Shown here: positions 28,300 through 37,669 of the stretch, piece by piece
How the letters are laid out: each line of letters opens with the position of its first letter
Position numbering within the stretch: the first letter of the stretch is position 1
Origin: Deltaproteobacteria bacterium
Lineage (GTDB): Bacteria > Myxococcota_A > UBA9160 > JAJDAL01
Direction of reading: 5' to 3'
Length of the DNA: 64,000 nt
Assembly (NCBI GenBank): GCA_029261875.1
Contig: JAJDAL010000028.1
Span: 44,967 to 108,966 of the forward strand
Made by a program: the position numbers and the translations under genes
Notes under the pieces: generated by a model
Seen by the model: only the letters and a program-made list of their open reading frames with translations
Told to the model about the DNA's origin: nothing
Database searches by the model: none

Positions 28300-28347
28300 C
28301 CTTCCCGCAGCCACACCGGCTATTCTGGGACGAAGGATGCTGGTGTC

Positions 28348-29130
28348 GTGATGACTGAGTTCAGCTCCGTCGCTTCCTTTGGAACCGCCTTCGCGGCGGG
28401 CCTACTATCCGTGTTTTCGCCTTGCGTTCTCCCGCTGATGCCCGCGTACCTCTCTCTGGTGTCCGGTGTCTCGGTCGAAGAAATGCAGGACATGGCGGAC
28501 GATCACGGATTGCGTCGCCGGGTGCTGCTGTCCTGCACGGGATTCGTGGCCGGCTTCTCCACCATCTTCATCGTGTTGGGCGCGGGCGCGGTGATGGTTG
28601 GACACGTCTTGCGCACCTGGCGCGGCGAGATCTTCGGATTCGATTTCGGTGTGGCGCAGCTGGCGGGCATCGTGCTGTTCCTGATGGGGTTGCACCTGAC
28701 GGGGATTCTTCCGCTCCACCTGCTGTACCGGGAGCAGCGCATCCATTTGAAAGGACGGCGCACGAGCTTCTTGTGGACCTACGTGGCCGGGGCGGCCTTC
28801 GGCTTTGGCTGGTCTCCCTGCATCGGGCCGATTCTGGCGGGGATTCTCAGTATCGCGGGGAGCCGGGAGACCGTGGGGCAGGGCGTTGCGTTGCTGGCGG
28901 TGTATTCGGCGGGGCTCGGCGTTCCGTTCTTCTTGGCGGGCTGGAGCATCGAATTCTTTTTTCGAACCTTCGAGAAGGTCAAACATCACTTCCGAAAAGT
29001 CGAGATCGCTTCGGGGGGGTTGCTGATGATCGTGGGGATGTTGATCCTGAGTGACAATCTCACGAGCCTGAATCGCTATTTCATGTTCCTCAATCGCTTC
29101 ATCTACGCCGTCGAAGAAGCGATCCTGTGA
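28348..29130 (+). CDS. ccdA: CcdA-type cytochrome c biogenesis / thiol-disulfide transmembrane protein
   Basis: LLSVFSPCVLPLMPAYLSLVSGVS and GFGWSPCIGPILAGILS. Confidence 0.93.
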   Translation: MMTEFSSVASFGTAFAAGLLSVFSPCVLPLMPAYLSLVSGVSVEEMQDMADDHGLRRRVLLSCTGFVAGFSTIFIVLGAGAVMVGHVLRTWRGEIFGFDFGVAQLAGIVLFLMGLHLTGILPLHLLYREQRIHLKGRRTSFLWTYVAGAAFGFGWSPCIGPILAGILSIAGSRETVGQGVALLAVYSAGLGVPFFLAGWSIEFFFRTFEKVKHHFRKVEIASGGLLMIVGMLILSDNLTSLNRYFMFLNRFIYAVEEAIL

Positions 29131-29217
29131 AGCGGTTGCGTGGCGGGCAAGGACAGGCTTGCGGCGTCGGTTGACCCTCGTGGGTCTCCCTCCTAGTTTT
29201 CGATAGAGCGAGGTTCG

Positions 29218-29775
29218 GTGTCCATGGTTTCTGCAAAAAGCTGGAGTGGGTTGTTCGCCGGCGCGGTATTCCTGGCCGCGACCCTCGCGTGCGGTGCTTC
29301 GGACCCCGATGCCGCGGGGTCGGGCGCCCACGAGGTGCGCCGCGCCGCGCCGCAATTCGCGTTGCCGGATCTGGCGGGCAATACGGTGAGCCTGGAAGCG
29401 TTGCGCGGCAAGATCGTCGTGATCGACTTTTGGGCAACCTGGTGCCCGCCGTGCATCTTTCAGATTCCCATTCTCAATACGCTGTACGAAGCCCGCAAAG
29501 ACGCCGGGGTGGTGGTTCTGGGTGTGTCGGTCGATACCGAGGGGCGCGACGTCGTGGCCCCCTACGCGGAGGAGAACGAAATCCTCTACCCGGTATTGCT
29601 CGGCGATGAGAGCCTGGCGCGCCAATTCGGCGCCCCGGGGTTCCCCGCACTGGTGATCGTCGCGCCGGATGGCACTATCGACACGGTGCACGTGGGCTTG
29701 ATCGAGCTCGCGGAACTCGAAGCCGCCCTCGATCGCGTGGCAGCGTCGGAAATCGTTCTCCCCGAAGAGGTCTGA
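29218..29775 (+). CDS. TlpA/ResA-like thioredoxin-family (lipo)protein
   Basis: AAPQFALPDLAGNTVSLEALRGKIVVIDFWATWCPPCIFQIPILNTLY; WCPPC active site. Confidence 0.93.
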   Translation: MSMVSAKSWSGLFAGAVFLAATLACGASDPDAAGSGAHEVRRAAPQFALPDLAGNTVSLEALRGKIVVIDFWATWCPPCIFQIPILNTLYEARKDAGVVVLGVSVDTEGRDVVAPYAEENEILYPVLLGDESLARQFGAPGFPALVIVAPDGTIDTVHVGLIELAELEAALDRVAASEIVLPEEV

Positions 29776-29816
29776 TCCAGCGCGCGGCCTGCGATCCCCG
29801 CGGTATACTGCGGCCC

Positions 29817-32420
29817 GTGGGGAGCCGTGTCGCGCAGTGCCAGTGGATCGAGTCCGCTTTCCCGTGGACCCCGCTCCTTGCCGTTTGCCTGACCCTTTGG
29901 GTTCTCGGGGTCGGGAACGCGTCCTTCGCGATCGACGAAGAAAAGCGCATGCCCTTCGACCTGACGGCAGTCGAAGTCGAATATGACCGCGGCCGCGAGC
30001 TCTACATCGCGAGCGGCGACGTCGTGATCGTCCAGCTCGAACCCAAACGAACCCTCACCGCAGATTGGATCACGTTCAGCAATCGCACCCAGCAGGGGAT
30101 CGCGAGCGGGAACGTGGTTCTGGTGGATGGGCTCGACACCCTGAACGCCGATTTTCTGCAATTCCATGTGAGCGAGTCCCAGGGCATCGTTTTCGATGGG
30201 CGGCTGTCGTCGGGCGAACGCGGCTACCGAATGGAGGGCGCGGAGGTTCGCCAAACCGCCAGCGAACAATACGAGTTCAAGAAGGGCGTCTTTACGACCT
30301 GTCGTTGTCCGGACGAGGGGCGCGAGCCCTGGCGCATTCGAGCCGAGAGCGCGGATATCGAAGTGGGGGGGTACGCGGTGGCGCGCAACACCACCTTCGA
30401 CGTTCTGGGTGTGCCCGTGGCTTGGATGCCGTGGATGATCTATCCGCTCAAGACCGAGCGCACGACGGGATTCTTGTTTCCCGAACTCAATGCTTCGAGC
30501 CGGGGAACCGGGGATATCGGGATCCCGTTCTTTTGGGCCGCCCGGGAAAACATCAACGTGACCTTTACGCCCGCCATCGTCTCCGGTCGGGGTTTCAAGC
30601 CGAAGTTGTTGGTCGACTACGTGTTCGGCGAGGAATCCGATGGAAGCCTGTTCGCGTCGTTCCTCGACGATCACCGAACGGATCCCCCCGACCCGTCGAC
30701 ACCCTTCGACAAGGAACGCTGGGCCTTCGATCTCAACCACGACCAATTCCTACCCTGGGACATGCGATTGCAGGCGGATATCCAGTTGGTTTCCGACAAC
30801 CAGTGGCCCTTCGACTTCCGCCGTTTCAGTGAACACCGGCCGGATCGCTATCTCGATTCCGTCGCGTTCCTCACCAAACACTTCGAAGGCGAAAGCGGGG
30901 CGTATGCGGTGGTGCCTTCGGTCCGCCTGACCGACGACCTGCAGAGCCCCGACGATCTCGATCGCGATCGCTTCATGCTGCAGCGCTGGCCGGAAGTCGA
31001 GTTCACAGGACTTGCGAAACCGGTTGCAAGGAGTCCCTTCGTCGGCAGCTTCGACGTGGAGTATTCGTTCTTTCAGGGTTTCCGGAAGGCCGATGATCGC
31101 TTCGAAGGGGCGATCGACGTGGACAAGATCTTCCTCGATACCGGTATCGATGCGCGTCCGGACGGGACCGAGCGCGATGCCGGCGGGCGCTTCGTCGTGG
31201 GCGATGGAAGTCTCGACAACGCGGCGCTCGGAGGGCCCGAAGGCGACGGGCGCTTCCAGGAAGGAGAGCCCCTGGTCGACAACGGCAATCGGCTGATCTT
31301 GAATCCCCGCGTGGCCCTTCCGTTGCAAGTGGGCGAAATCCTGGAGCTGCAACCGGAGCTGGGCGTGCATCAAACGTTCTACGAGAGCGATGAACGCAGC
31401 TTCGAGAGCCGCACCCTCTTTACGGGACGCATCGACGCCCAAGCGCGCATGCGCCGCACCTTCGATCTGCCATTCGGGATGGGAAAAGGGGTTCATATCC
31501 TCGAACCCCAATTCGGTTACGCGATCGTCTCCCATTCGTTCCAGCGCAAGAACCCGATGTTCGTGCCCCGCACCGCGACACCGCAGAAACGCATTCGCCA
31601 ATTCGACCTCGACAACGTGACGCGCGACGTCGCGGATCGGATCGAGAGCTATCACGGATTCACGGTCGGTTTTGCGAATCGACTCTACGGTGAGGGGTTC
31701 CTCGAGTCGATCGTTCCCGATTGGTTGCCCGACGTTCGGCCGATTCGGCTGGATGACGAAGAAGAAGACGGCAAAAAGGAAGAGTTGGAAGAAGAGCTTG
31801 GGGTACGGCGAGATACAACGCGACTGCTGGTCGAAGGGACGCTTTCGGCTTCCTATCAGCTGTCTCCGAGTCAGCCCGGGAGCATCTATTTCGAGGGGCG
31901 CGCCTACCCTGGAGGCGGCCTCTTCACCCGGACCATTTTCGGGTACGACCTCGATCAGGCGGTGTTCGCGGAGGGCCTGGCGCAGTTCGGGTACTCGTCG
32001 CCGTTCGGGCACGATTTCGTCATTTCACACCGATACCTGCGCGAGATCCCGCGCTTCTTCGAGTCGTTTCGTTTCAACCGGGAGCGCTTCGACCAATTCG
32101 AAGAAGGCTTCGATCGCGTCAATCAAGCGAGTCTGTTCGCGCGGCTTCCGTTGTCGCGAAACTGGGCAGTTTCCTACAGCGGCGCGTATAGCTTCGAGCA
32201 AGCGATCTCCTTGGGGAACCAGGGTGCCGTGGAGTACATCTCGAGCTGTCGTTGCTGGGCCGCCCAGCTGCGCGTCACCGAAGACCGGGTTCGGGGCCCG
32301 CGAATCGACCTCCAATACACCCTGGTGGGGCTGGGGAACGACGCCATTCGACCGTTTAGCGGGGGCTTGTCCCAGAGTGTCCGGCTCAATCAGTTCTTCG
32401 ACGAGCGAGACGGAAATTAG
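29817..32420 (+). CDS. lptD: LPS-assembly protein LptD (OstA)
   Basis: N-terminal OstA domain (VEVEYDRGRELYIASGDVVIVQLEPKRTLTADWITFSNRTQQGIASGNV); VFTTCRCPDEGREPWRIRAE; PVAWMPWMIYPLKTERTTGFLFPELNASSRGTGDIGIPFFW; C-terminal barrel ISSCRCWAAQLRV. Confidence 0.94.
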   Translation: MGSRVAQCQWIESAFPWTPLLAVCLTLWVLGVGNASFAIDEEKRMPFDLTAVEVEYDRGRELYIASGDVVIVQLEPKRTLTADWITFSNRTQQGIASGNVVLVDGLDTLNADFLQFHVSESQGIVFDGRLSSGERGYRMEGAEVRQTASEQYEFKKGVFTTCRCPDEGREPWRIRAESADIEVGGYAVARNTTFDVLGVPVAWMPWMIYPLKTERTTGFLFPELNASSRGTGDIGIPFFWAARENINVTFTPAIVSGRGFKPKLLVDYVFGEESDGSLFASFLDDHRTDPPDPSTPFDKERWAFDLNHDQFLPWDMRLQADIQLVSDNQWPFDFRRFSEHRPDRYLDSVAFLTKHFEGESGAYAVVPSVRLTDDLQSPDDLDRDRFMLQRWPEVEFTGLAKPVARSPFVGSFDVEYSFFQGFRKADDRFEGAIDVDKIFLDTGIDARPDGTERDAGGRFVVGDGSLDNAALGGPEGDGRFQEGEPLVDNGNRLILNPRVALPLQVGEILELQPELGVHQTFYESDERSFESRTLFTGRIDAQARMRRTFDLPFGMGKGVHILEPQFGYAIVSHSFQRKNPMFVPRTATPQKRIRQFDLDNVTRDVADRIESYHGFTVGFANRLYGEGFLESIVPDWLPDVRPIRLDDEEEDGKKEELEEELGVRRDTTRLLVEGTLSASYQLSPSQPGSIYFEGRAYPGGGLFTRTIFGYDLDQAVFAEGLAQFGYSSPFGHDFVISHRYLREIPRFFESFRFNRERFDQFEEGFDRVNQASLFARLPLSRNWAVSYSGAYSFEQAISLGNQGAVEYISSCRCWAAQLRVTEDRVRGPRIDLQYTLVGLGNDAIRPFSGGLSQSVRLNQFFDERDGN

Positions 32421-32447
32421 GGCCTGCTTGACGCGGTAAGGCGCTGT

Positions 32448-33149
32448 TTGATACCAAGCCCGCAGGCGCCGATTCCGAGCGCAGAGGCTTCCGTGTCCTT
32501 CTCCCAAAATTTCGACGCATTCGCCGAACGCGACCACCGGGGCGCGAGCGCAGCGAAGGCGTGCGTCCGGGTGCTGGTCGTCGATAACTACGACTCGTTC
32601 ACCTACAACCTGGTGCAGGCGATCGACGCGTTGGGCGCGCAATGCATCGTGCGCCGAAACGATTGCTTGCGGGCCAGCGCGGTCGCGGACTCCGATTGCG
32701 ACGCGGTGCTGATCTCCCCGGGGCCCGGACGCCCGGAAGCGGCGGGGAGCACCCTCGAGATCGTTGCCCAATGCGCGGCATCTCGCAGGCCCTTGTTGGG
32801 CGTATGTCTCGGCCACCAGGCCATCGCCCGTACATTCGGTGGGCGAATACGGCACGCGCGCGAGGTGATGCACGGCAAGACCTGCGCGATCCATCACCGG
32901 GAGGCGGGGGTGTTTCGCGGGCTGCCGAATCCCTTCGACGCCACGCGCTATCACTCGCTCGCCGTGGACCCCGCCGAGCTGCCGCCGGAGCTCGAGGTCA
33001 CCGCGTGGACGTCCGACGACGAAGTCATGGGTCTGCGTCATCGCACGCTTCCGATCGAGGGCGTCCAGTTTCACCCCGAATCGATCTGTACGCCGGCGGG
33101 CCAGCGGCTCCTGGGGAATTTTCTCACGTCGGTCGAGGCCCAGCGATGA
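32448..33149 (+). CDS. trpG: Anthranilate synthase component II (glutamine amidotransferase)
   Basis: VRVLVVDNYDSFTYNLVQAI, LISPGPGRPEAAG, LLGVCLGHQAIARTFGG, GVQFHPESICTPAGQ. Start probably internal, near 32568. Confidence 0.93.
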   Translation: MIPSPQAPIPSAEASVSFSQNFDAFAERDHRGASAAKACVRVLVVDNYDSFTYNLVQAIDALGAQCIVRRNDCLRASAVADSDCDAVLISPGPGRPEAAGSTLEIVAQCAASRRPLLGVCLGHQAIARTFGGRIRHAREVMHGKTCAIHHREAGVFRGLPNPFDATRYHSLAVDPAELPPELEVTAWTSDDEVMGLRHRTLPIEGVQFHPESICTPAGQRLLGNFLTSVEAQR

Positions 33150-34171
33150 GCCTGCAATCCGCGATCGCGACTGCGAGTTCGGGCGCGCAGGTCCCCGCCG
33201 ATGTGCTGGAAGCGGCGTTCGGCGAGATCGTGGACGGCAAAGCGTCGCCGGTCCAGATCGCAGCGCTCCTGATCGCCCTCCGCACCAAAGGTGAGAGCGT
33301 GGAAGAGATCGTGGCGGCGGCGCGTGCCCTGCGCGCGCGCGCTGAAACCGCCGTGGCCTCGAACCCCGGAGTCGTCGATACGTGTGGGACGGGGGGCGAT
33401 GGAAGCGGGACATTCAACGTGTCGACGGCCGCGGCCTTCGTGGTTGCGGGCGCGGGGGTGCCCGTGGCCAAACACGGCAACCGGGCGGCCTCCAGCCGTA
33501 CGGGGAGCGTCGATGTCCTGGAGGCTCTGGGGGTTCGCGTCGACGTGGATGTCGCGACGGCTGCAGCCTGGCTCCGCGAAGTGGGGATTGCGCCGTTTTT
33601 CGCGCGTCGCGCGCACCCCGCCATGCGCTACGTCGCCCCGATTCGTCAGGAACTCGGAGTCCGAACGATCATGAACTGCCTGGGGCCGCTGCTCAACCCC
33701 GTGGGCGCGAAGTTTCAAGTCGTCGGTGTCTACTCGCCCGACCTCGTGCGTCCGATTGCCGAAGCGTTGGGGGCGCTGGGGGCCGAGAGTGCGCTGGTGG
33801 TGCACGGAGACGATGGCCTCGACGAAATCACCACCACCACGTCCACGCGCGCGGCGCGCCTGGAAGCGGGTGGCGTCCGGGAGCTGACGCTCGACCCCCA
33901 AATTCATGGAATTGATCGCTGCGAACCCGCAGCGCTGATGGGAGGAGATGCCGCGGAGAACGCCGCCATCATTCGTAAGATTCTCGATGGCGAGAAGGGG
34001 GCACCGCGCGACATCGCCGTCGCCAATGCGGGCGCGGCGCTGTGGGTGGCGGGCGCGGCGGACGATTGGGGGGCCGGGATTGCGGCCGCCGTCCGCAGCC
34101 TCGAATCGGGTGCGGCGCGCGAGCGGCTAGCGGCCTTGGTGCGTGTGGGCGAGCAGGTAGCGACATCGTGA
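33146..34171 (+). CDS. trpD: Anthranilate phosphoribosyltransferase
   Basis: VVDTCGTGGDGSGTFNVSTAAAFVVAGAGVPVAKHGNRAASSRTGSVDVLEALG. Confidence 0.96.
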   Translation: MSLQSAIATASSGAQVPADVLEAAFGEIVDGKASPVQIAALLIALRTKGESVEEIVAAARALRARAETAVASNPGVVDTCGTGGDGSGTFNVSTAAAFVVAGAGVPVAKHGNRAASSRTGSVDVLEALGVRVDVDVATAAAWLREVGIAPFFARRAHPAMRYVAPIRQELGVRTIMNCLGPLLNPVGAKFQVVGVYSPDLVRPIAEALGALGAESALVVHGDDGLDEITTTTSTRAARLEAGGVRELTLDPQIHGIDRCEPAALMGGDAAENAAIIRKILDGEKGAPRDIAVANAGAALWVAGAADDWGAGIAAAVRSLESGAARERLAALVRVGEQVATS

Positions 34172-34956
34172 CGACGCTTCTCGACGAGATCATTGCCCAC
34201 AAGCGCGTGGAAGTGGCGGCCGCGAAGGCCGAACGCTCGGCGGATGCCCTCGAACGCGCGGCGGACGCCGCCGTCAGTCCGTTGCGTGGATTTCGCGCGG
34301 CCGTCGGGGAGGGCGAGGCACCTCGGGTGATCGCCGAGGTCAAGCGTCGCTCGCCGAGCAAAGGCCCGATCCGTCCCGACCTCGATCCGGTCGATTGCGC
34401 GCGCGCCTATGCGACGGGTGGAGCGGTGGCGATTTCCGTGCTTACGGATCACAAGTATTTTGGCGGCGAGCTGGGCTACCTCGGCAAGATCCGCGAAGAC
34501 GTGGACCTGCCCCTTTTGCGCAAGGATTTCGTGATCGATCCGTACCAGATCGATGAGGCGCGTGTGGCGGGTGCCGATGCAGTGCTGCTGATCGTGGCGG
34601 CGCTTGCAAGAGAGGAGCTGGAAGACCTCTCGCGGCGCGCCCGGACGCGTGGGCTCGATATATTGGTGGAAGTTCACGAGGAGTCGGAGCTCGAAACCGC
34701 CCTCGCCGCGGGAGCGGACTTGATTGGAATCAACAACCGGAACCTCCATACTTTCGAAGTCGATCTCGCGACGACCGAGCGTTTGGCGCCGCAGATTCCA
34801 GCGGGAGTGGTGGTGGTCGCGGAGAGCGGCATTTTTACGTCCGGCGATGTCCGGCGGCTCGAACGAGCGGGAGCCCATGCGTTCCTGGTCGGCGAGTCGC
34901 TGATGCGCGCACCCGATGTGGGTGAGGCGCTGGTCCGGCTACGGGGGATTTCGTGA
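34168..34956 (+). CDS. trpC: Indole-3-glycerol phosphate synthase
   Basis: VIAEVKRRSPSKGPIRPDLDPVDCARAYATGGAVAISVLTDHKYFGG...LLRKDFVIDPYQIDEARVAGADAVLLIV...IGINNRNLHTFEVDL. Confidence 0.96.
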   Translation: MTTLLDEIIAHKRVEVAAAKAERSADALERAADAAVSPLRGFRAAVGEGEAPRVIAEVKRRSPSKGPIRPDLDPVDCARAYATGGAVAISVLTDHKYFGGELGYLGKIREDVDLPLLRKDFVIDPYQIDEARVAGADAVLLIVAALAREELEDLSRRARTRGLDILVEVHEESELETALAAGADLIGINNRNLHTFEVDLATTERLAPQIPAGVVVVAESGIFTSGDVRRLERAGAHAFLVGESLMRAPDVGEALVRLRGIS

Positions 34957-35585
34957 GCGGCAGTGTTCGAATCAAGATTTGCGGAATTACCCACGAGGAC
35001 GATGCCCGTGCGGCGGTGGACGCGGGGGTGGACCTGGTGGGGCTCAACTTCGTTCCCGGCTCGCCGCGCGAGCTGGACCTCAAGTCTGCCGAGGCGATCG
35101 CGGGAGTCATCGACGGCACTCCCACTGAGCGCGTGGCGGTGTTTCGCGATGCCCGCCCGGATGAGATCGAGCGCGTGCTGCGCCGAATCGAGTTCGAACG
35201 CATCCAGCTCCATGGCGACGAATCTCCCGAGGCGGTGGAAGAGCTGGATCTTCCGGTCATCAAAGCCGTGCGGGGGGCGGATATGGCGGCGGCGGAACTC
35301 TTCCCCGGGACGATTTTGTTGCTCGACCATCCTACGGCCGGGGGCGGTTCGGGGAAAACCTGGGAGTGGAGTGACGCCGTGGATCTCGTGTCCGCCGGAC
35401 ACGATGTGATCTTGGCGGGTGGACTCGACCCGGAGAACGTGGGCCAAGCGCTGGCGGATCTGGGCGAATGCCTGCCCTGGGGCGTCGACGTTGCAACCGG
35501 CGTCGAAGGGGAGTCCCATCGAAAGGACCCTGCGAAAATCGCGGCGTTCATTGCCGCCGTGCGCGCGGCGGAGGACAGCGAGTGA
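34953..35585 (+). CDS. trpF: Phosphoribosylanthranilate isomerase
   Basis: RIKICGITHEDDARAAVDAGVDLVGLNFVPGSPREL...IQLHGDESPEAV...ILAGGLDPENVGQA...GVDVATGVEGE. Confidence 0.95.
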   Translation: MSGSVRIKICGITHEDDARAAVDAGVDLVGLNFVPGSPRELDLKSAEAIAGVIDGTPTERVAVFRDARPDEIERVLRRIEFERIQLHGDESPEAVEELDLPVIKAVRGADMAAAELFPGTILLLDHPTAGGGSGKTWEWSDAVDLVSAGHDVILAGGLDPENVGQALADLGECLPWGVDVATGVEGESHRKDPAKIAAFIAAVRAAEDSE

Positions 35586-35586
35586 C

Positions 35587-35603
35587 GGGTTTTCTGAAAA
35601 CCC
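35587..35603. other. Small inverted repeat between convergent trpF and coaE
   Basis: gggtttt-ctg-aaaaccc, 7-bp stem just after the trpF stop; no downstream T-tract, so terminator function is uncertain. Confidence 0.4.
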
Positions 35604-35619
35604 TTCGCGCGAGTCTGCC

Positions 35620-36255
35620 CTAGCGGGGCGCGTTCGCGGGCGCTGCGAATCGCCGAACCAACGCTTCGACGGCCCGGCGGGTTTCCTCCGGACTTCCATT
35701 GTTGTCGATGATGACGTCAGCCAATTCGCGTTTCGTATCGATGGGCATCTGCGACTCCACGCGCATCGCCGCGTCCTCCCGACTGCGGTTGTCACGTTTC
35801 ATGAGTCGCTCGATCTGCACTTCCGGTGACGCGTAGACGAGCACCACCGTATCGAAACCGAGCAGGGCGGCGGTGCCAGTTCCGGCGGCTTTCCCTTCGA
35901 GCAAGAGGGGGATGTCGAGGACCACGAGGGATGCACCGCGCGCGCGGGCCTGCTCGACTTGACGCACCATCTCGGCCCCGACCCGGGGATGCATGATTTT
36001 TCCCAGCCGAACCCGCGCCTCCGGATCGGAAAAAATTCGCGCCCCGACCGCCTCCCGGTCGAGGTTTCCGTCGGCGTCGATCACCTGGGGGCCAAAGGCC
36101 TCGGCGATCTCCGTTAGAGCTGGGGAGCCCGGAGCTTGCAGCGCATGGGTGATTTGGTCCGCATCGATCACCGTAGCGCCGAGCTCGGTGAGAATTTTCG
36201 ACACAGAACTCTTGCCGGTGGCAATTCCACCCGTCAGGCCAATAAGCATTGTCAT
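35620..36255 (-). CDS. coaE: Dephospho-CoA kinase
   Basis: MLIGLTGGIATGKSSVSKILTELGATVIDADQITHAL...LVVLDIPLLLEGKA. Confidence 0.95.
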   Translation of the reverse strand: MTMLIGLTGGIATGKSSVSKILTELGATVIDADQITHALQAPGSPALTEIAEAFGPQVIDADGNLDREAVGARIFSDPEARVRLGKIMHPRVGAEMVRQVEQARARGASLVVLDIPLLLEGKAAGTGTAALLGFDTVVLVYASPEVQIERLMKRDNRSREDAAMRVESQMPIDTKRELADVIIDNNGSPEETRRAVEALVRRFAAPANAPR

Positions 36256-36365
36256 TCCGCGAACATGACAGTCCGGGCGCGGGGCCTCAAGTCCCTGAGT
36301 TGCTGGACGATGCGGAGTTTCGAGGTAACTCCTTGCAATATCGAAGTAAATTCGATTTTCGGTGT

Positions 36366-36394
36366 TTGCAAGGCCGCGGGGCGTCAGATATATT
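36366..36394 (+). promoter_or_regulatory. Sigma70-like promoter upstream of pheA
   Basis: TTGCAA (36366-36371), 17-bp spacer, TATATT (36389-36394), in a locally AT-richer intergenic region. Confidence 0.7.
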
Positions 36395-36523
36395 GCGCCA
36401 ATGTTTTCAGGGGGTTAGACGCGCTTTCGCGAAAGCGCCGTCCTGCCCGCTGCGCATGACTCCCCAGCACGATGTGAGTTTCGAACGCGAACGTTCGAAT
36501 CGCAGCGATGCGAGAGGCGAACG

Positions 36524-37669
36524 ATGAAACGACGTCCGTCGTCGGAAGCAGAGAGTGCATCCGAAAAGCGCGTTAGCGCCCTCGACGAATTGCGTCGTGA
36601 AATCGATCGCGTGGACCTGGATATTCTCGAGAACCTCAACCAACGCGCGCGCCTGGTTTTGAAAGTCGGGGAGTTGAAACAGGCCGACCAATCTCCCGTT
36701 TATGTCGCGTCCCGAGAACGCGATTTGGTTGCGGATCTGGTCGACCGCAATGCGGGACCGTTTCCCAGCGCCGCGATTCCCCATGTGTTTCGGGAGGTCG
36801 TGTCGGCCACGCGCTCGCTGGAAGCGCCGGTGCGCGTGGCCTACCTGGGGCCCGAGGCGAGCTTCAGTCACCTGGCCGCCCTGCAGAATTTCGGCAGCGG
36901 TGCGGAACTGGTTCCGGTTGGATCCATTGCCGAGGTCTTCGAGGCCGTCGAGCGCGGGCGCGTCGAGCTCGGCATGGTGCCGATCGAGAACACCACTGAG
37001 GGCGTGGTGAATCAGTCCCTCGACCGCTTCGCGGATTCGCCCCTCGTGATCTGTGCGGAATCCCTGCTCGCGGTGTCCCACGATTTGATGTCGTTGTCGG
37101 GACGCCTGGAGGACGTGCGCCGAGTTGCTTCGCATCCTCAACCCCTGGCCCAGTGTCGGGAGTGGTTGGATCGCAATCTCCCCCAGGCGGAGCGAGTCCC
37201 CACGGCGAGTACTTCGGTTGCCGCTTCGCAGGCAGCCGCCGACGGGGAGCTCGCAGCCATTGGCAGCTCGATTGCGGCGGAACAAGCCGGGCTTCGAACG
37301 ATTGCGGCTGGGATCCAGGACCGGGCGGACAACACCACCCGCTTCGTGGTCGTGGGAACCGAATCGCCGGCACCGAGCGGCGACGATCTCACTTCCATGG
37401 TCTGCACCTTGCGCAAAGATCAAGCCGGGGCGCTCCACCACTTGCTGGAACCCTTCGCGCGCAATGGCGTGAATCTCACGACAATCCAGTCGCGCCCCAT
37501 GCGGGGACGGCCCTGGGAATACCTGTTCTTCATCAACCTCCAGGGGCACCTGGATGACGCCGGTATTTCCAAAGCGCTGGCGGAAGCTTCGGGACAAGCA
37601 CATTGGTTTCGCGTATTGGGCTCTTATCCGCGGGCGACGCAAACCGGGCCGCGCGGGGCAGAGCGATGA
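36524..37669 (+). CDS. pheA: Bifunctional chorismate mutase / prephenate dehydratase (P-protein)
   Basis: LDELRREIDRVDLDILENLNQRARLVLKVGELK; VAYLGPEASFSHLAAL; VPIENTTEGVVNQSLD; TRFVVVGTE; C-terminal ACT domain. Confidence 0.95.
   Translation: MKRRPSSEAESASEKRVSALDELRREIDRVDLDILENLNQRARLVLKVGELKQADQSPVYVASRERDLVADLVDRNAGPFPSAAIPHVFREVVSATRSLEAPVRVAYLGPEASFSHLAALQNFGSGAELVPVGSIAEVFEAVERGRVELGMVPIENTTEGVVNQSLDRFADSPLVICAESLLAVSHDLMSLSGRLEDVRRVASHPQPLAQCREWLDRNLPQAERVPTASTSVAASQAAADGELAAIGSSIAAEQAGLRTIAAGIQDRADNTTRFVVVGTESPAPSGDDLTSMVCTLRKDQAGALHHLLEPFARNGVNLTTIQSRPMRGRPWEYLFFINLQGHLDDAGISKALAEASGQAHWFRVLGSYPRATQTGPRGAER

Noticed and set aside
36480-36499. TTCGAA-rich inverted repeat as a tRNA T-loop
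   Set aside because: No acceptor, D-arm or anticodon structure around it; it is a simple palindrome in the pheA leader.
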